Under the pieces are notes generated by a model. It saw only the letters and a program-made list of their open reading frames with translations. It was not told the DNA's origin and did no database searches. From contig CP070680.1 in assembly GCA_020352555.1 (NCBI GenBank), positions 996,374 through 1,039,861 of the forward strand: 43,488 bases of DNA, written 5' to 3'. This DNA is from Caldifarciminota bacterium (GTDB lineage Bacteria > Hydrothermota > Tepidihabitantia > Tepidihabitantales > Tepidihabitantaceae). The position numbers and the translations under genes are program-made. Of this stretch, positions 40,210-43,488 are shown piece after piece; position 1 is the first letter of the stretch; the number at the start of each line of letters is the position of its first letter.

Positions 40210-41772
40210 TCACTTCTGAATGACCACCTTCCGCACCCTCGGCCCCTCGGACCCTTGGCTCCTCGGATCCACTCCAATGAAGTACACTCCGGGCGCGACG
40301 TGACGGATGTCGTTCAGTCCTGCTTCCAGGTCCATAACCCTGCGTCCGGAGATGTCGAAGAAGGACGCCGGTTCAATGCCAGGCAGTCTCAGTGCCCCGC
40401 GAACCAAGGTCGGCATCATCATCCGGCCTGACCGAGGCTTTCCTGCCCGGCCGCGAAGCCCGACCGTGGGCGAGAGCCCGACAACCGCGACGTCCAACTG
40501 GGTGGAGAGCCCAAACATGTAGCCAGCGGTGTAGATGTTCCCGTCGGTTCCTGCGACGATTGCCCTTCCGGAGTTCACATCACCCGCACGCGGGCAGCGA
40601 CAGACCCAGCGTTCGTTCCCGGACAGGTCGGTACTCACGACCGTGAACTCGGTGTAGGTGTGGTGGGTGGTCAGGCCTGTTGCGTACAGGTTCTGGTCCG
40701 TGCCGCAGGCAATGTCGTAGCTGCTGCCATAGAACTCCCGGTAGGTCCAGCGTTCGGTGCCCGCGGTGTCCAGGCTCAGGATTTCGAAGTCGCGGACCAC
40801 GCTGCCGCCGGTGTCATGGGTGATGTACCCGGCAGCATAGAGCTGCTGGTCCGGGCCCCACATGATGTGCTCGATGACGTCGTCCTTCGGCCCGGCCTGG
40901 CGGTACACCCAGCGTTCGGTCCCTGAGTCGGTCAGCCCGATGACGACGATGTCGTACCAGAGCGTATCACCGCCCCAGCTCTCGCCGGCCGCGTAGACGT
41001 TACCGTCCGGGTCAAAGGTCAGGGTCCGGGCGCCGTCGTGGTAGTCGCCCGGGCCGTTGTAGCGATAGATCCAGCGCTCACGCGCGCTGTCCGGGGTCAG
41101 GCTGATGACCGTGAAATCCCAGGTCAGGGGCGAGGTCATACCCACCACATAGAGGTTGCCGTCCGGGCCCCAGCCCAGTTCCAGGCCGTGGTCAGGCTGA
41201 CTGTCCTGGTCGCCGAACCGGTACACCCAGCGTTCGTTTCCCGCGGTGTCCAGGCTGATGACCGACAGGTCCATGCCGCTCGTGTTCCGGTCCTGGACCC
41301 AGCCGGTCACGTACAGGTTGCCGTCCCCGCCGTAGATGATGTCGTACGCCTCGTCGTGGTCATCGCGCCAGTCATACCGGTACACCCAGCGTTCGGTTCC
41401 GCTGGTGTCCAGACAGACAACGGTTATGTCGTACAGAGTCATGCTGTCCTCGCTGTACCCGGCCGCGTAGATGTACCCGTCCGACCCGCAGACGATGCCT
41501 CTGGCTTCGTCCGTGCGCTGCATCGGTCCGTCGTAGCGGTAGACCCAGCGTTCGTCGCCCTCGGTGTCCAGGGATATGACGGTGAAGTCCCAGGTGCGGC
41601 TGCTGGTGTCCAGACAACTGGCAGCGACATAGATGTTCCCGTCCGGGCCGTAGGCTATCTCGCCCGCGTTGTCGGTGCCGGGCGCTCCATAGGTGTACCG
41701 CCAAAGCTCCTGGCCGATGACAAGCAGGGGCAGGCCAAGGACCAGCGGCAGCAGTCTGAAGTCACGGATCAC
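40210..41772 (-). CDS. Secreted beta-propeller protein with C-terminal sorting-like tail
   Basis: A 520-residue protein with an N-terminal signal peptide (FRLLPLVLGLPLLVIG, cleavage about residue 20). About eight repeats of some 45-55 residues follow, each built on GPDGNLYVAG, a DFTVISLD strand and a GTERWVYR strand, as in bacterial SBBP-type beta-propellers. The last 75 residues are a separate domain: SFFDISGRRVMDLEAGLNDI, then HVAPGVYFIGVD and a basic end VRKVVIQK. This is the form of FlgD-like/type IX secretion-type tails. The protein is probably displayed on the cell surface. The GTG start has AAGGAGG upstream. Confidence 0.82.
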   Translation of the reverse strand: MIRDFRLLPLVLGLPLLVIGQELWRYTYGAPGTDNAGEIAYGPDGNIYVAASCLDTSSRTWDFTVISLDTEGDERWVYRYDGPMQRTDEARGIVCGSDGYIYAAGYSEDSMTLYDITVVCLDTSGTERWVYRYDWRDDHDEAYDIIYGGDGNLYVTGWVQDRNTSGMDLSVISLDTAGNERWVYRFGDQDSQPDHGLELGWGPDGNLYVVGMTSPLTWDFTVISLTPDSARERWIYRYNGPGDYHDGARTLTFDPDGNVYAAGESWGGDTLWYDIVVIGLTDSGTERWVYRQAGPKDDVIEHIMWGPDQQLYAAGYITHDTGGSVVRDFEILSLDTAGTERWTYREFYGSSYDIACGTDQNLYATGLTTHHTYTEFTVVSTDLSGNERWVCRCPRAGDVNSGRAIVAGTDGNIYTAGYMFGLSTQLDVAVVGLSPTVGLRGRAGKPRSGRMMMPTLVRGALRLPGIEPASFFDISGRRVMDLEAGLNDIRHVAPGVYFIGVDPRSQGSEGPRVRKVVIQK

Positions 41773-41802
41773 GCGTCCTCCTTTGGTCTTGAGGCCGGCG
41801 AG

Positions 41803-41830
41803 ATGGTAGGACCCGAAGGGCGACTGTCAA
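41803..41830 (-). promoter_or_regulatory. Promoter for the beta-propeller gene
   Basis: Minus strand TTGACA (41830-41825) and TACCAT (41808-41803), 16-bp spacer, about 30 bases before the GTG at 41772. Confidence 0.6.
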
Positions 41831-42003
41831 GGGAACGCCCGTCCGGATGCCAACGGTGCCGGGCTTTGGATTGCGGCAGCATAGCTGCCGCTTTCCAGGC
41901 CCGCTTCTGTCTTGACCTCAGCCTGGACCCAAGCCCGGTTCTGTCTCACCATCAACCCGCGGGCTTGACACACCTGAGATTGATATCCGCTTCGGCCGGA
42001 CGC

Positions 42004-42600
42004 CTAGCAACGAAGACGGAGGAGGCGCCAGGCTCCAGGGAGAAGCAGGGCGGCGCCGACCGCCTTGACCGCGTCGCCCGGCAGGAATGGCAGTAGTCCG
42101 GCGGCCAGGAGCCGATGAGCAGGCACGAAGCGGGCCAGTCCGGCCAGCCCGAACACGTAGATGAGCACATTGCCGGCGAGCATGAGGAGCAGAGTCGGGC
42201 CGACCCGCCGGTCCCAGCCCCGTTCGGACAAGAGCCCGGCAAGCGCGGCAGCCGGCAGGAAGCCGAGCAGGTATCCGCCCGTCGGCCCGAGCAGCCAGCC
42301 CAGCCCGGCTCCGCCCGCGGCGAACACCGGGAGCCCGGCAGCGCCCTGAAGCAGATACAGCAGGACGGTGAGGCTGCCCCGGCGGGCACCGAGCACGGCC
42401 CCGACAAGCAGCACGGCCATGGTCTGACCGGTCAGCGGTACTGGGCTGAACGGCAATGGCACGGTGAGTCGGGCACTCAGGGCGATGAAGAGCGACCCAC
42501 CGACAACAAGTCCGGAATCGTAGAAAGCAGTCCAACGGCGCCCGGTGGGTCGGAGAACCTCAGCGTACGTCATGTAGAAATTCTGAGACAATCCCCGCAT
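42004..42600 (-). CDS. bioY: BioY, biotin ECF transporter S component
   Basis: A 198-residue membrane protein with six hydrophobic segments. Its family signature is clear: PFSPVPLTGQTMAVLLVGAV, YLLQGAAGLPVFAAGGAGLG and LLGPTGGYLLGFLPAA. BioY binds biotin and works alone or with the EcfAT energising module. The ATG at 42600 is used; ATG at 42573 (MTYAEVL) is possible. It lies 10 bases after the stop of the transposase gene, and no biotin synthesis gene or EcfAT gene is in the window. It may rely on read-through from the transposase promoter. Confidence 0.92.
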   Translation of the reverse strand: MRGLSQNFYMTYAEVLRPTGRRWTAFYDSGLVVGGSLFIALSARLTVPLPFSPVPLTGQTMAVLLVGAVLGARRGSLTVLLYLLQGAAGLPVFAAGGAGLGWLLGPTGGYLLGFLPAAALAGLLSERGWDRRVGPTLLLMLAGNVLIYVFGLAGLARFVPAHRLLAAGLLPFLPGDAVKAVGAALLLPGAWRLLRLRC

Positions 42601-42610
42601 CTCCGGCCTT

Positions 42611-43285
42611 TCACCAGGCCTGTTTCCTGCGTCGGCCGGCCTTCTTCGGTCGCAGGTGACGGTGGGTGAGTTTCTCCAGCTGCTCGATGAAGTCAATGCT
42701 CCCGAGCGGTCGGCCGGTCCTCGTGCTGACGCGCAGTCGTTCCTCTACCAGCGTATCTGCACGCTCCTGCAGCCAGGCTGCCCAGTCCGCCATCCCGGCC
42801 CGCTCGACCACCCCGGTCGGGTCTGACAGCAGCCCGTCGCCCCGCAGCCCGGCATGCGCAGCCGCACTGCTCCAGGGGTACTCTTCCGCCCTTGCCACCA
42901 ACTTTGCCCGCACCGGGTTCTGCTCGACATACCGGATCGCCGCCAGAGCGTGCGCGTCGTCCATCGGGCACGAGAGGAACCGCCCCTGCCAGAGCCGGCC
43001 GGACAGCTTCTGCGTCCAGTTCACGTGCTGGGCATAGCGCAGGTGCACCGGCCTCAATACCGTGCCCAGGACGTACGCCTCAGGCGGCACCGCCACCAGG
43101 TGCACGTGGTCGGTCATCAGGCAGTAGGCGACGATCCCGAGCCCACGCCCGGCAGAGTAGCGGCCAAGCAGCTCCAGGTAGTGCTGCCGGTCTTTCTCGC
43201 TGAAGAAGACCGGCTCCTGACGATTGCCGCGCTGGGTGACATGATGCGGCACGCCCGCGACGACCACCCGCGCAATCCTCGGCAT
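42611..43285 (-). CDS. REP-associated tyrosine transposase (Y1/IS200-like family)
   Basis: A 224-residue Y1 transposase-domain protein. It starts ARVVVAGVPHHVTQRGNRQE and contains CLMTDHVHLVAVPPEAYVLG, the His-x-His metal motif. It continues LRPVHLRYAQHVNWTQKLSG with the candidate catalytic tyrosine, then GRLWQGRFLSCPMDDAHALA and IRYVEQNPVRAKLV. These features are typical of the RAYT group, single-copy relatives of IS200 linked to REP repeats. It looks intact. The ATG start follows a -10-like box by five bases. No matching left and right ends are obvious around it. Confidence 0.9.
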   Translation of the reverse strand: MPRIARVVVAGVPHHVTQRGNRQEPVFFSEKDRQHYLELLGRYSAGRGLGIVAYCLMTDHVHLVAVPPEAYVLGTVLRPVHLRYAQHVNWTQKLSGRLWQGRFLSCPMDDAHALAAIRYVEQNPVRAKLVARAEEYPWSSAAAHAGLRGDGLLSDPTGVVERAGMADWAAWLQERADTLVEERLRVSTRTGRPLGSIDFIEQLEKLTHRHLRPKKAGRRRKQAW

Positions 43286-43290
43286 GCACC

Positions 43291-43319
43291 AGGCTAAGAA
43301 CCGGAAGGGCTGAAGTCAA
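43291..43319 (-). promoter_or_regulatory. Possible promoter for the transposase gene
   Basis: Minus strand TTGACT (43319-43314) and TAGCCT (43296-43291), 17-bp spacer, five bases before the ATG at 43285. Confidence 0.4.
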
Positions 43320-43488
43320 CCAGGAAGATGGGAAGACACCTGGGAAAGGCCCTCTTTCAGGAACAGGTCTGGGGACATGATAGGAGACTATTGACGTTTG
43401 GGAGGGGTCTGCGTAGGCAGAAGCCAGGACCGAAGGGGCCGCGGAAACACAAGAACCGTCCGAAGGAGACACAATCCTTCCCTATGTC

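Overview
This is a high-GC, densely packed bacterial chromosome segment. Protein genes sit on both strands, usually in short operons whose members overlap by 4 bases (ATGA, GTGA or TTGA). GTG and TTG starts are common. The gene set is housekeeping (ftsH, tilS, dapA, dapB, hslV, mutL, miaA, metK, ahcY, thrS-infC-rpmI-rplT, ispF, an EF-G2-type GTPase, one tRNA-Pro) plus envelope and surface genes. A secreted beta-propeller protein ends in a Gly-Val-Tyr-Phe-type sorting/FlgD-like tail, as seen in Bacteroidetes/FCB-like bacteria and in candidate phyla such as WOR-3. Together with GC content and gene mix this suggests an uncultured candidate-phylum bacterium; the placement is an inference and was not tested.

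Layout. Positions 1-1909 (minus): a TrmU/ThiI-like PP-loop enzyme followed by a ThiN-AIR synthase fusion cut by the window edge. 2182-3435: a GT-B glycosyltransferase. 3436-4560: a poorly coding stretch holding a compact promoter / three-hairpin / terminator element and a frameshifted gene remnant. 4572-10230: an operon of an aminotransferase-like protein whose Schiff-base lysine is arginine, then tilS, ftsH, dapA, dapB. 10238-13523: hslV facing away from a lysine-ketoglutarate reductase / saccharopine dehydrogenase pair. 13557-17441: a small membrane protein facing away from an MBL hydrolase-mutL-miaA operon. 17438-20168: metK-ahcY behind a long, strongly self-complementary leader. 20247-21075: two DUF4870-like membrane proteins. 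21129-27299 (minus): five genes from a consensus promoter, namely a histone-deacetylase-family enzyme, a glycosyltransferase, a flippase, a polysaccharide deacetylase-like protein and a second glycosyltransferase. 27487-28598: a lone etfA and tRNA-Pro(GGG). 28647-31672 (minus): thrS-infC-rpmI-rplT. 31776-34322: ispF, a rhomboid protease and a GT39-like membrane glycosyltransferase. 34325-36406 (minus): EF-G2. 36597-39866: a solute-binding lipoprotein and a TPR protein with 120-bp DNA repeats. 40210-43285 (minus): the beta-propeller protein, BioY and a REP-associated transposase.

A recurring signal is the promoter. About twenty TTGAC-type -35 and TA-type -10 pairs are visible, most of them exactly 16 bp apart. 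Several -10 boxes end only 5-8 bases before the start codon, which implies leaderless mRNAs and settles several start choices. The most novel-looking element is the metK-ahcY leader, with nested perfect helices of 10, 7 and 8 bp and a competing 9-bp helix; it resembles no SAM or SAH riboswitch I can recognise.
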